This document shows, in pieces, positions 17,669 to 27,866 of a stretch of DNA of 64,000 bases (within the stretch, counting starts at the first letter, position 1; the number at the start of each line of letters is the position of its first letter). The notes beneath the pieces were generated by a model. It saw nothing but the letters and a program-made list of their open reading frames with translations, was not told where the DNA came from and searched no databases. Both the position numbers and the translations under genes were made by a program. Source of the stretch: Sphingobacterium pedocola (GTDB lineage: Bacteria > Bacteroidota > Bacteroidia > Sphingobacteriales > Sphingobacteriaceae). The stretch lies in NCBI RefSeq assembly GCF_015209965.1, contig NZ_MU158689.1:1089629-1153628 (forward strand). Reading direction: 5' to 3'.

Positions 17669-19795
17669 CTATATACTCAACTTTAGACCACCGTAGTAAT
17701 TGCGCGGAGGTGCTGGATTAAAATATCTTCCATTGATTGGATCAGTATTTCCAAAAAATGCATTGATATCGTTTCCTAAGCTATACTGTTCATTGAGGAG
17801 ATTATCGACTCCTAAAAAAAACTGGATACTTGCAGATTTAATAAATTTTGTAGTCCAGTTCACTTTGGCTTGGAGAAGATGAAATTTCTTTGCAAAAATA
17901 GAATTCCCATCATTTAATGGCATACTCGAAGTATATTGATGCTGTACGTTAAGGCCAAAATCGTTTAATAACTCTAAATTGAGGGTATTCACCCATACCC
18001 AATCTGGTACCGCAGTAATTTTATTATCGCTATAGTCGTTCTCTTCAATTTGATACGTCCCAAAGCGGTAGTGGTTATAAGCTAGGCTGCTATTGAGATT
18101 TAGGGCACTAACAAGTCGATCCGGATTAGGCATCAATAGATAAGCCCATACGGCGGCTTCAATTCCTTGCTGATTCATTTCACCCGCATTGATATAATAG
18201 TCTGCATCATTTTCGCGTACCTGCCTCACTATACCATTATTCATACGATAATCGTATAGTGCAATGTCGGCAACAAAACGTCTATTCTGCGTATTCCATC
18301 GAATGCCCGTTTCGTAATTTGTGCCAGTTTCGGCGTCTAGCTCCGTGTTTATTGTAATGTCTGAAGGGCGTACTTCGGCAATAGTCGGGGCAGAATATCC
18401 TCGGGAAATTGAAGCGCGTAGCGCAACTTGATTGGTTATCAGAAAAGACGTCGCAATACGAGGCATCCAGATATCTCCAAAGCCAATGCTTCCATCCGGA
18501 CTGCTGGTTTCTGGAAAATGCTGACGATAATTTATGCTATTTTTATTTAAGCCGATCGAGCTCTCTACAGTCCATTTTTCAAAAAGATGGGCCATTGCCC
18601 GATAGAAGAAACTATATTGCGCATTATTCAGCTCGTCTCGAGCTTGAGCTTCCGTCGCTGTCCCACCGACATTTTCATAATTATCGATTTTATAATATCC
18701 TTTTTGCGCCTCTAATCCCAGCTGCATTTGCCATTTAATGTTGACTTTTTCCTCGTCTACATACGAGAAATAGGTACGTATGCCTGCATTTTTCTCCTTT
18801 CGAAATTCGTAATTGGTAATAAATGGATTTTCTAAATCGGTAAAAGATCCAAATAGGTTTATCGAATGTGCTAATTTATCGGTGATAGTCGCATTATGCG
18901 AAATTCCTGTATAGAGTGTTTTGTTGTAGATCCCGGCTTTTTGTGCGGCAGCACTTGGATTGGGCCCGGCAGCAGGTCTGGATTGTCGCGGGTCTTCTTC
19001 ATATTGCGACAATGTCAATCCGCCAGGTGTGCGATACCCTAGATCACTGTAAAGTACAAATAGTTTAAGCTCGTTGCTCGTATTGTATTTCCATTGATGC
19101 GCCGTTTGAAATGTTTTTTTGTTTAACGCCGTATTGCTCCGATAGCCATCGGATCGGGTAAGCGATTGATCAAAAGAAAAGTTGTAGTTTTCGTTGACTT
19201 TTCGCTGCATGCTCAACTGCTCCTGGAATAAACCATATGATCCTGTACCCAACAATAGTTCCGTATGGCTTTTTTGAATATTAAAGCCTTTGGGTTGAAT
19301 ACGGACCACACCTCCTGAATTCGCTCCGTATAATGAGCCATCCGGGCCTTTGGTAACATGGATATCCGCTATACTTGCAGGATCTATAAGATTAAGGTAG
19401 GTGTTTCCTCCTGCATCTGTTAATGGAAAATCGTCTATATATATTTTAACATTACGGATCCCAAAAGGTGATCTAATAAGGCTTCCGCGCATGGCGAGCC
19501 GATAGCTTCCGGGCGAACGCTCTTCCATGCGAATACCTGGAACAGTGCTAAGTGCAGGTAGAAGTGTAGTGGTACCTTGATCTTGTATTTGCCTAGCAGA
19601 AACCACTTGACCCGATGCTGTCAACGAAAGAAGGGGTTGGTTTACGAAATAGGCCTTAATTTTAACAGGTACAATCGATATGGCGGTTGAATCGGATACA
19701 TCTTGCGCCCCTACGGGTAGTGCACCAATAACACATATCGCTATCCAGATGGTTTTCATTTTATGGAACATGAGGATGGGGTTAGAATGCTTCAT
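17669..19795 (-). CDS. TonB-dependent outer-membrane receptor
   Basis: Outer-membrane beta-barrel that imports a ligand using TonB energy. The plug domain (about residues 50-190) contains LSTVPGIRMEERSPGSYRLAMRGS-type sequence and IHVTKGPDGSLYGANSGGVV, classic for siderophore or cofactor receptors; the C-terminus RNYYGGLKLSI ends in an aromatic-rich strand. At 708 residues it lacks the N-terminal carboxypeptidase-like domain of SusC-type proteins and has no SusD partner. The signal peptide fits best from the internal Met at 19759 (MKTIWIAICVIGALPVGA), though the upstream ATG at 19795 overlaps the preceding gene by 14 bp and would allow coupling. Substrate unknown. Confidence 0.9.
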   Translation of the reverse strand: MKHSNPILMFHKMKTIWIAICVIGALPVGAQDVSDSTAISIVPVKIKAYFVNQPLLSLTASGQVVSARQIQDQGTTTLLPALSTVPGIRMEERSPGSYRLAMRGSLIRSPFGIRNVKIYIDDFPLTDAGGNTYLNLIDPASIADIHVTKGPDGSLYGANSGGVVRIQPKGFNIQKSHTELLLGTGSYGLFQEQLSMQRKVNENYNFSFDQSLTRSDGYRSNTALNKKTFQTAHQWKYNTSNELKLFVLYSDLGYRTPGGLTLSQYEEDPRQSRPAAGPNPSAAAQKAGIYNKTLYTGISHNATITDKLAHSINLFGSFTDLENPFITNYEFRKEKNAGIRTYFSYVDEEKVNIKWQMQLGLEAQKGYYKIDNYENVGGTATEAQARDELNNAQYSFFYRAMAHLFEKWTVESSIGLNKNSINYRQHFPETSSPDGSIGFGDIWMPRIATSFLITNQVALRASISRGYSAPTIAEVRPSDITINTELDAETGTNYETGIRWNTQNRRFVADIALYDYRMNNGIVRQVRENDADYYINAGEMNQQGIEAAVWAYLLMPNPDRLVSALNLNSSLAYNHYRFGTYQIEENDYSDNKITAVPDWVWVNTLNLELLNDFGLNVQHQYTSSMPLNDGNSIFAKKFHLLQAKVNWTTKFIKSASIQFFLGVDNLLNEQYSLGNDINAFFGNTDPINGRYFNPAPPRNYYGGLKLSI

Positions 19796-21068
19796 TTAAT
19801 CCCAAGAAAAGACCACGTTGTCCGAATTTTCCAAAAGCATAATCAATACATAAATTGGTTCTTGTCATTTTGTTAAACAGAATGCGGAGTCCACCACCTC
19901 CAGCAGGCTGCCATTGCTGAAATAGTTTTGTCCCCATTTGGTCGTCGGCCGTTTGCACATTGGCAAATACTACACCGCTTAAAAATTGATTTTTGAGAAT
20001 TGGAAATCGGTATTCCATTTCGGAATAGAAAAATGATATGCCCTTAAAATATCCGTTAGTATATCCACGACCGCTACGTGCATAGGGATCTTTACCTGTA
20101 CCAGGTAAATCTAAATAAAAGAGTGCACCGCCTAGGTTATACGAACCGTAGTTCCAGAAAGCCAAGACATGATTGGGCCGTTGTTCGGATAGCTGCCAAT
20201 ATTTTCTAAAATCGGTCTGTAGCTGATAAGCATTTTTTTGACTTCCAAGCCAGGTTTGGTTCATGCGTAGCACCACGTCCGTATAGATTCCTTTATAAGC
20301 ACTATTTGGATTGTCCCGGGTCAGATACTGGAGGTTAAACATGAGTCCATTATTGTTGTTTTGTGTGGAGTTGAAATTATTCCATTCACTGTAAATATCG
20401 TTTGGTGAGGTATCGAACTCACTGGAAGTTCTAATATTTCGCTTGAGTTCAAAAAACACGCCTCCGCCAACAAACATACCGGGTAACAGCTGTTTGTATA
20501 AACGTTCACTAAATCCATATACGTTATAATGATTTACATATCGGTTACGTTCCGGATTATTCATAATCACTTCGTCTGCTTCTGGATTATCAAGTGGAAT
20601 GCCCGTCCCGAGTCCGTAATCGAGACCTACCATTTTTGCCCCCACTATGTTACCCTTCAGGTTCCATTTGTTATCTTTGGTGTAGGTGTCGTGTGCTAAA
20701 TAGGCATAAAATATTCCTCTGGTGGTATAATTCGCAGAAGTCGCAAAAATAGACATGCTCGTTGTCTTTTTATCACCTAGATATACACCACCAACAGCTT
20801 TCAAACCGATCTGGAAACCAATGCTCGGATTATAATTAATGTTAGGTAAATAAGAAATCCCAGACCTTGCTTTCGGTGTAGAAGTGGTGTCTGCCTTTCT
20901 AAAGGGATTGATATCCTGAAACAGATCCACCACATCGTATAATTTACTATCTACGAATTGGGTGGTATCCTGTATGACTACGCTAGAATCTTGTATAGAA
21001 ACTACTTGTGCAGTACTATTTGGCAAATAAGCGAAATATAATATTAGGACGGTAGGTAAATATCTCAT
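19782..21068 (-). CDS. Omp85/BamA-like outer-membrane barrel protein
   Basis: A secreted protein of about 428 residues with a signal peptide (MRYLPTVLILYFAYLPNSTA) and a beta-barrel rich in alternating aromatic strands. The end, GGGLRILFNKMTRTNLCIDYAFG then FLGLNEAF, resembles the D15/BamA surface-antigen C-terminal barrel. No POTRA repeats precede it, so it is a barrel-only variant rather than BamA itself. The ATG at 21068 is preferred to an in-frame GTG at 21086. It lies immediately upstream of the TonB-dependent receptor gene and overlaps its possible start, so the two are probably co-expressed. Function is unknown. Confidence 0.8.
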   Translation of the reverse strand: MRYLPTVLILYFAYLPNSTAQVVSIQDSSVVIQDTTQFVDSKLYDVVDLFQDINPFRKADTTSTPKARSGISYLPNINYNPSIGFQIGLKAVGGVYLGDKKTTSMSIFATSANYTTRGIFYAYLAHDTYTKDNKWNLKGNIVGAKMVGLDYGLGTGIPLDNPEADEVIMNNPERNRYVNHYNVYGFSERLYKQLLPGMFVGGGVFFELKRNIRTSSEFDTSPNDIYSEWNNFNSTQNNNNGLMFNLQYLTRDNPNSAYKGIYTDVVLRMNQTWLGSQKNAYQLQTDFRKYWQLSEQRPNHVLAFWNYGSYNLGGALFYLDLPGTGKDPYARSGRGYTNGYFKGISFFYSEMEYRFPILKNQFLSGVVFANVQTADDQMGTKLFQQWQPAGGGGLRILFNKMTRTNLCIDYAFGKFGQRGLFLGLNEAF

Positions 21069-21198
21069 GCTGTGAATTAAACGCACGAAAATAAAGAATA
21101 GTTTTTAAACTCCGCGCTGATTAAAGAGAATATACCTGCGATACATTAATATCTGTCAAAAATAATGTAAATTCGAATTTTGCATTAAAGTTCAAACC

Positions 21199-21699
21199 AT
21201 GAAAAAATACATATCGATCTCTCTTTCTTTCTTTTTGATTTCGCTATGCTTTTCGCAAGTGCGAGATACGGCCGCAGTTGCCCACACGGTTGATAAATGG
21301 CATTTTTCGGCGGCAAATGCTGATTTCAATACTTATTTCGATCTATTACATACGGAATCGATATTTATCGGAACCGATGCGACCGAACGCTGGAATAAAC
21401 CCGAATTCATGGAATATGCAAAACCACATTTTGATAAAGGTCGTGCCTGGGATTTTAAATCTCTTGTCCGTTTTGTGAATTTTTCTGTAGATGGTCAAAC
21501 TGCTTGGGTAGATGAATTGTTAGATACTCAGATGAAAATCTGTAGAGGTTCGGGTGTTTTGGTTTTGGAACGAGGCGAATGGCTTATTAAACAATATGTA
21601 CTTTCCATAACAATACCTAATGACATGGTGGAGACGATAGTACCACTCAAAGCACTTCAAGAGGATAAAATCATCGAACAAATACGTTCGGATAAATAA
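21199..21699 (+). CDS. secreted NTF2-like (SnoaL/DUF4440-type) protein
   Basis: A 166-residue protein with a signal peptide (MKKYISISLSFFLISLCFS) followed by one NTF2-like cone-fold domain: AVAHTVDKWHFSAANADFNTYFDLLH, then SIFIGTDATERWNKPEFMEYAKPHF, DFKSLVRFVNFSVDGQTAWVDELLD and GVLVLERGEWLIKQYVLS. This strand order is that of nuclear transport factor 2 family proteins of Bacteroidota. Such proteins bind small ligands or act as hydrolases or isomerases; no catalytic set can be assigned. A GNAT gene follows 19 bp downstream on the same strand. Confidence 0.85.
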   Translation: MKKYISISLSFFLISLCFSQVRDTAAVAHTVDKWHFSAANADFNTYFDLLHTESIFIGTDATERWNKPEFMEYAKPHFDKGRAWDFKSLVRFVNFSVDGQTAWVDELLDTQMKICRGSGVLVLERGEWLIKQYVLSITIPNDMVETIVPLKALQEDKIIEQIRSDK

Positions 21700-21718
21700 A
21701 TATAAAGGAGAAAAACAC

Positions 21719-22003
21719 ATGATAATCCAACACCAACAAGAAACAAGTAAAGGTCGCTTCGTAGCCTTAGAGGACGGAAAGCAGATCGGAGAGATGTCCT
21801 ATTCCGTAGCCGGAACCGATAAAATCATCATCGATCGTACCGAAGTCGATCCCGAAGAGAAAGGAAAGGGTATAGGACATGTTATGCTATATAAAGCGGT
21901 AGAATATGCTCGGGATAATACAATTAAAATCCTTCCCTTATGTCCTTTTGCTAAGGCCTCATTCGATCGGGATGTTAATATACGTGATGTATTATTTACA
22001 TAA
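21719..22003 (+). CDS. small GNAT-type N-acetyltransferase (YidJ/YjdJ-like)
   Basis: A 94-residue single-domain acetyltransferase-like protein of the Gcn5-related short family (DUF4442/YjdJ type). It contains GRFVALEDGKQIGEMSYSVAG, then IIIDRTEVDPEEKGKGIGHVML, the acetyl-CoA loop being EEKGKGIG, and PLCPFAKASFDR, which in this family carries a conserved Cys-Pro-Phe. The start is fixed by AAAGGAG at 21704-21710, a good Shine-Dalgarno site eight bases before ATG. Substrate unknown. Confidence 0.88.
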   Translation: MIIQHQQETSKGRFVALEDGKQIGEMSYSVAGTDKIIIDRTEVDPEEKGKGIGHVMLYKAVEYARDNTIKILPLCPFAKASFDRDVNIRDVLFT

Positions 22004-22028
22004 TAATTTTCGATCATCAAAATTTATT

Positions 22029-22075
22029 TCCCAAAATAGCAGATCCACCGAAAGATAAGATTTGTTATTTTGGGA
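22029..22075 (+). promoter_or_regulatory. long RNA hairpin in the leader region of icd
   Basis: Arms 22029-22045 and 22059-22075 can form a 17-bp stem with 15 Watson-Crick and two G-U pairs around a 13-nt loop. Both wobble pairs are G-U on the plus-strand RNA (A-C mismatches on the other strand), which favours plus-strand transcription. No T-run follows, so it is not a standard intrinsic terminator; it lies 26 bp after the GNAT gene and 167 bp before icd. Confidence 0.6.
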
Positions 22076-22226
22076 TGACGTATATTCTTCACCCTTTTGA
22101 TCTTCCTAAGTCATAATTAACCCTTTTATGGCGATTTAGATTTGATTTTCTTATCTTTAGGCGAATTTTAAAAATAGCGCACTTCGTGTCGGCAAAATTT
22201 AACTTTACTTCAATGAAAATTAATAA

Positions 22227-24455
<2,229 letters not shown>

Positions 24456-24486
24456 ATTTTTGTAATAATAAATAATAGAGATAAAT

Positions 24487-24520
24487 AAAAAATCCTCATT
24501 CTTTCGGATGAGGATTTTTT
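24487..24520. terminator. bidirectional terminator, icd / GH43
   Basis: A 13-bp perfect stem (24487-24499 with 24508-24520, core ATCCTCAT/ATGAGGAT) with an 8-nt loop, bounded by six A and six T, between convergent genes. Confidence 0.92.
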
Positions 24521-24544
24521 ATTGAACGGGATTCCTGTATCTTT

Positions 24545-25495
24545 CTATTTCAATTTATAAGTTACCCCATCAAATGTCATTTTAACGGGTAGAATGTAGC
24601 CATCTCTGTCGAATTTCATTTCGTCAATGCAAGTTACGCGTTCGCTCGCTCCGGTTTTGCCAAGTGGTCTGCGGTGGTAAACCATATAGTACTTATCTTT
24701 ATTAGGCACCTGAATAACCGAATGATGCCCAGCACCAGTGGCAATTTCTGGATCTTGCTCGAGGATGGTGTTGATACGTTCGAAAGGACCGAATGGAGAG
24801 TCTGCAATGGCATAGGCAACTTTATAATCCGGTCCGGTCCATCCTCCCTCAGACCACATAAAATAATATTTATTATTCCGGATAAACATAAATGGACCTT
24901 CTACATAATCTTTGGGGGTGATTTCTTTGTAATAACTCCCGTCATCGAAAGGTAAAATGCCGGTAAAATCCGGTTTGAGTTTTACTATATTGCAATGTTT
25001 CCAACCACCATAATACATGTAGTACGTACCATCTTTATCCTTAAATACAAATTGATCGATAGGTTGCGCTCCATTAATGATCTTATTAATCAATGGCTTA
25101 CCGATCAAATCTTTATAGGGGCCTTCAGGTTTGTCTGCAACAGCAACACCTATGCCACCTACTTCACCTTCATGGACATCATTGGCTCCAAAAAATAAAT
25201 AATATTTCCCATCCTTTTCGATTACAGCAGGTGCCCACATAGCGCGTTTGGCCCATTTTACTTCAGTTGTATCCAGGATTCGAGAATGCTTGGTCCAAGT
25301 TTTTAGATCCTTAGAGGAGAAGGCATCAAAAAAGATTTGGTCTTCGTATGCTGCCGAGAAAGTAGGATATATCCAAAAAGTATTGTTGTAAACGATACCC
25401 TCTGGATCGGCATAATAGCCTTCAAAAACGGGATTTTGTTGTGCTTGTACCGTAAGGTTAGCTGCAAAAAAGAGTGTAATTAATAGTTTCTTCAT
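24545..25495 (-). CDS. secreted GH43-family glycoside hydrolase
   Basis: A five-bladed beta-propeller hydrolase, probably acting on arabinosyl, xylosyl or galactosyl linkages of plant polysaccharides. The signal peptide MKKLLITLFFAANLTVQA starts at 25495; a longer frame to 25531 would add twelve residues ahead of it and is rejected. Catalytic acids can be placed: base Asp in GYYADPEG, transition-state Asp in QPIDQFVFKD and general acid Glu in DYVEGPFMF. About 316 residues, single domain. It is an orphan with no SusC/SusD pair nearby, so it may be part of a scattered glycan-use set with the GH92 and GH105 genes further on. Substrate cannot be read. Confidence 0.92.
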   Translation of the reverse strand: MKKLLITLFFAANLTVQAQQNPVFEGYYADPEGIVYNNTFWIYPTFSAAYEDQIFFDAFSSKDLKTWTKHSRILDTTEVKWAKRAMWAPAVIEKDGKYYLFFGANDVHEGEVGGIGVAVADKPEGPYKDLIGKPLINKIINGAQPIDQFVFKDKDGTYYMYYGGWKHCNIVKLKPDFTGILPFDDGSYYKEITPKDYVEGPFMFIRNNKYYFMWSEGGWTGPDYKVAYAIADSPFGPFERINTILEQDPEIATGAGHHSVIQVPNKDKYYMVYHRRPLGKTGASERVTCIDEMKFDRDGYILPVKMTFDGVTYKLK

Positions 25496-25597
25496 TTGTA
25501 TATAGGTTTTATCCCAAAAATATAAAAACAAATAAAAATGCGCAAGAGATTATTTAAAAGGTTTTAGCATTATACACCAATATGCTATTTCAGTACA

Positions 25598-26782
25598 TTA
25601 CTGACCATTGAACTCATGATAGATTAACCGTACGTTTTCCTGTTCGGCTCCACCTTCAATAACCATTTTGTCGCGAAAGCCTGTTTCATTCAACCGTTTT
25701 TCTTGCTTTTTAGTTTTCCAGATATTGATAACTGCCAGTCTACCGATTGTGGTGGAGGATAGACCCAATTGATCACAGGAGTAGTCGCCCAGTAAATAGC
25801 GGTTATAATAGAGATGAACTTCGCGCATCATTTGCCGCATAAGCGGTTGCTTTGGATAATGAGCATGTATAGGCTCGTCTTTTAGTGCCGTAGCTAATGC
25901 TAAGGTATCTTCATCACCTTCGCGTTGGGTCATAGTCCAATAGAATAAGGCCTCAATAGCTTCATTTTCATTCTCTGGAATAATCTCTAGCGGTATACCC
26001 AATAGGTAGCCAATGTATTTCCAGAGATGAAAAAGACCATCTATTTCTTCGTCGGTTGGTTGTATACCCATACGTCGGAGTCCAACCAAGAATACAAGTG
26101 AAAAACCTAAATTAGTTGCCAACATATCCCAACTATTGAGTGGTACACCCCATTTATTGCTATCCCAATCTGTCTTTCCAAGTATATTGACACGGGCAAA
26201 AGAATGTATCATACGAGTAGACAATATATGCTTGAATCCCAGATTAGGACTTTCCAACGCATTTTCTTTCGTGATCTGAACCCAAAACTCAACGGTTTCG
26301 GTGAGTCGCTTAGCAGCTCCCTTTTTAAGGGCACCTGTATAGATCAAGGGCTTGTTTATAGCCGCAGATTCGTATCCCCCCATTAAACAATAATCTCGGA
26401 GAACGATAAGAGAAGTTAATCCTGGACGCCTGCTTAATTCGGCTCCAACCTGCAATCTTTTCCTGTCTAGCCAATCAGGATTGATATCGATGTGCTTAAA
26501 GAAGTCGTCAAACACGGTTTTTCGCTCTTTGGTAATCGGATTTTGATCAATATAATCGAAAAGACATGCATTGCCACGGACAAATCCTACGTGTTCGAAG
26601 AGATCAAGCACAACTTGATCTCCTAGGCGATCCCATTGGTACAATAGTGGAATAAATTTTTCGGAAATTGTCAAATCAGGTACATACCCCAGCCGGTTAA
26701 GTAATTCTTTGCCCATGCCTTGCGACCAATAATGCGCAAAAGAGGTATTGTTGTATTTAAAGCGATAAGGGATATGCGTCAT
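25598..26782 (-). CDS. MpaB/DUF2236 family oxygenase-like protein
   Basis: A 394-residue protein of the oxygenase MpaB (formerly DUF2236) family, which includes fungal MpaB and the heme-containing latex-clearing proteins. The family core is clear: STRMIHSFARVNIL with candidate heme-ligating His, then WGVPLNSWDMLATNLGFSLVFLVGLRRMGIQPTDEEIDGLFHLWKYIGYLLGIP. It lacks a signal peptide. It is the last gene of a minus-strand trio, 11 bp after an unknown gene and downstream of a YgjP-like gene. Substrate unknown; oxidation of a lipid-like or polyprenyl compound is only a family-based guess. Confidence 0.88.
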   Translation of the reverse strand: MTHIPYRFKYNNTSFAHYWSQGMGKELLNRLGYVPDLTISEKFIPLLYQWDRLGDQVVLDLFEHVGFVRGNACLFDYIDQNPITKERKTVFDDFFKHIDINPDWLDRKRLQVGAELSRRPGLTSLIVLRDYCLMGGYESAAINKPLIYTGALKKGAAKRLTETVEFWVQITKENALESPNLGFKHILSTRMIHSFARVNILGKTDWDSNKWGVPLNSWDMLATNLGFSLVFLVGLRRMGIQPTDEEIDGLFHLWKYIGYLLGIPLEIIPENENEAIEALFYWTMTQREGDEDTLALATALKDEPIHAHYPKQPLMRQMMREVHLYYNRYLLGDYSCDQLGLSSTTIGRLAVINIWKTKKQEKRLNETGFRDKMVIEGGAEQENVRLIYHEFNGQ

Positions 26783-26793
26783 GTGATTTACTA

Positions 26794-27168
26794 TTAATTG
26801 TTTACAGACCAGTTAAAATACATCGCCGTTGCAATCAGATAATCATCAGGACGCTTTACAAAGGTAAAATCGACGTAATCGACAACACAGGATTCGATAT
26901 CACTGCAACAAAATTGCCGTTCAATTGCAAAGTGCATTCGAAATCTACCTGTATTTTTGCTGATGTCATAGTGCCAATGGTTGATGTGTAGGTCACCTAT
27001 TTGTGGCCCCCCATCTTTGTCTGCTACGACTTCCAATAAGGATTCCTTTAGCGCTGTCAATTGTAATTGAGATAGTCTGACAAGAAGTGATTGCGGGTCA
27101 AAGTTGCAGTCTAGGATATCCAAATCAGATACCACAATAGCCATATCAATCTGTATGTTCTCGTTCAT
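26794..27168 (-). CDS. conserved-looking protein of unknown function
   Basis: A 124-residue soluble protein with no signal peptide and no recognised domain. It is acidic and contains DLHINHWHYDISKNTGRFRMHF, then CCSDIESCVVDYVDFTFV with a Cys pair and a third Cys, and ends in an aromatic strand (AMYFNWSV). The His/Asp-rich HINHWHYD patch could bind metal, but this is speculation. Its start overlaps the upstream YgjP-like gene by 23 bp and its end lies 11 bp before the MpaB-type gene, so the three are very likely one operon. Confidence 0.75.
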   Translation of the reverse strand: MNENIQIDMAIVVSDLDILDCNFDPQSLLVRLSQLQLTALKESLLEVVADKDGGPQIGDLHINHWHYDISKNTGRFRMHFAIERQFCCSDIESCVVDYVDFTFVKRPDDYLIATAMYFNWSVNN

Positions 27169-27796
27169 AGGATACTATTTTTTCATGCTGTTTCCAGTCT
27201 TTTACAAATCGGTCTAGGAGACGGATTCGCTCTTGGGCATCAATATGCACTAAACACATTACTGCTTCTCCACAAATAAACGAAATAAATCCGATTGACT
27301 TTTGGATTAATTCTGACGAGAACGTGATGCGCTTATCCCTAGTACAAACGGTGAAATAATTTGTTTTCATTTTCCGTACTTTAATTTCGGAAATGAATAT
27401 GTCTAAGTGTTCTTCCCACGCGCCAATCTGAAGAGTAAGCTGTTGTCGTAAAAGAGTGCGTTGTAAATTAGAGACAGTTTTTTTAAGAACGGGATAAGCA
27501 GGTGTATATATTTTACCGTGATGGAGATAAGGATTAGCTAATTGGGATTCGATTATAAGAGGGAGGACTGCATCGAAAATCTGAAACTTATCGAACTGCT
27601 TTTCGGAATTGGTGTTTGTTACATAATTGTTGATGAGTCGGCTATTGGCCCGTATGTAGGCATATAGCTCGGCTGTCGGTATTGCATACGGCACATGCAG
27701 ATGAATCATCTGATTTTTATAGGCACCAATCGCAATGACTTTGGAAGAGGATTGAATAACAATATTATATGTGTAGCCGTCTACTTCTATAATCAT
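27146..27796 (-). CDS. YgjP-like (DUF45) protein lacking the zinc motif
   Basis: A 216-residue protein whose layout follows YgjP-type metallopeptidases: N-terminal strands (VDGYTYNIVIQSS, IHLHVPYAIP), a helical middle, then EIKVRKMKTNYFTVCTRDKRITFSSELI, which parallels the family's I-R-x-MKTRWGSC-x-x-x-x-x-ITFN-x-x-L. The family's VHELAHL zinc site is replaced by FICGEAVMC and the third His region (NHSxxFW) by VHIDAQERI, while the ending DRFVKDWKQH matches the family. So the fold appears kept but the HExxH catalysis lost. It is first in an operon with an unknown protein and an MpaB-type oxygenase. Confidence 0.75.
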   Translation of the reverse strand: MIIEVDGYTYNIVIQSSSKVIAIGAYKNQMIHLHVPYAIPTAELYAYIRANSRLINNYVTNTNSEKQFDKFQIFDAVLPLIIESQLANPYLHHGKIYTPAYPVLKKTVSNLQRTLLRQQLTLQIGAWEEHLDIFISEIKVRKMKTNYFTVCTRDKRITFSSELIQKSIGFISFICGEAVMCLVHIDAQERIRLLDRFVKDWKQHEKIVSYEREHTD

Positions 27797-27837
27797 TTTG
27801 TATAAAATAGTTACTTAACATTTTGCGTAGGTTTTAT

Positions 27838-27845
27838 TATGTTTG
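27838..27845 (+). promoter_or_regulatory. candidate -7 element of the M13 peptidase gene
   Basis: TATGTTTG matches the Bacteroidota -7 consensus TAnnTTTG and lies 21 bases before the chosen ATG at 27867. The nearest TTTG upstream is too close for a standard -33 box, so only the -7 element is supported. Confidence 0.4.
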
Positions 27846-27866
27846 CATATAATAATTAGTATAAAT

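Noticed and set aside
19796..21086. GTG start at 21086 for the Omp85-like protein.
   Set aside because: The ATG at 21068 gives a better signal peptide; the GTG adds six residues with no support.
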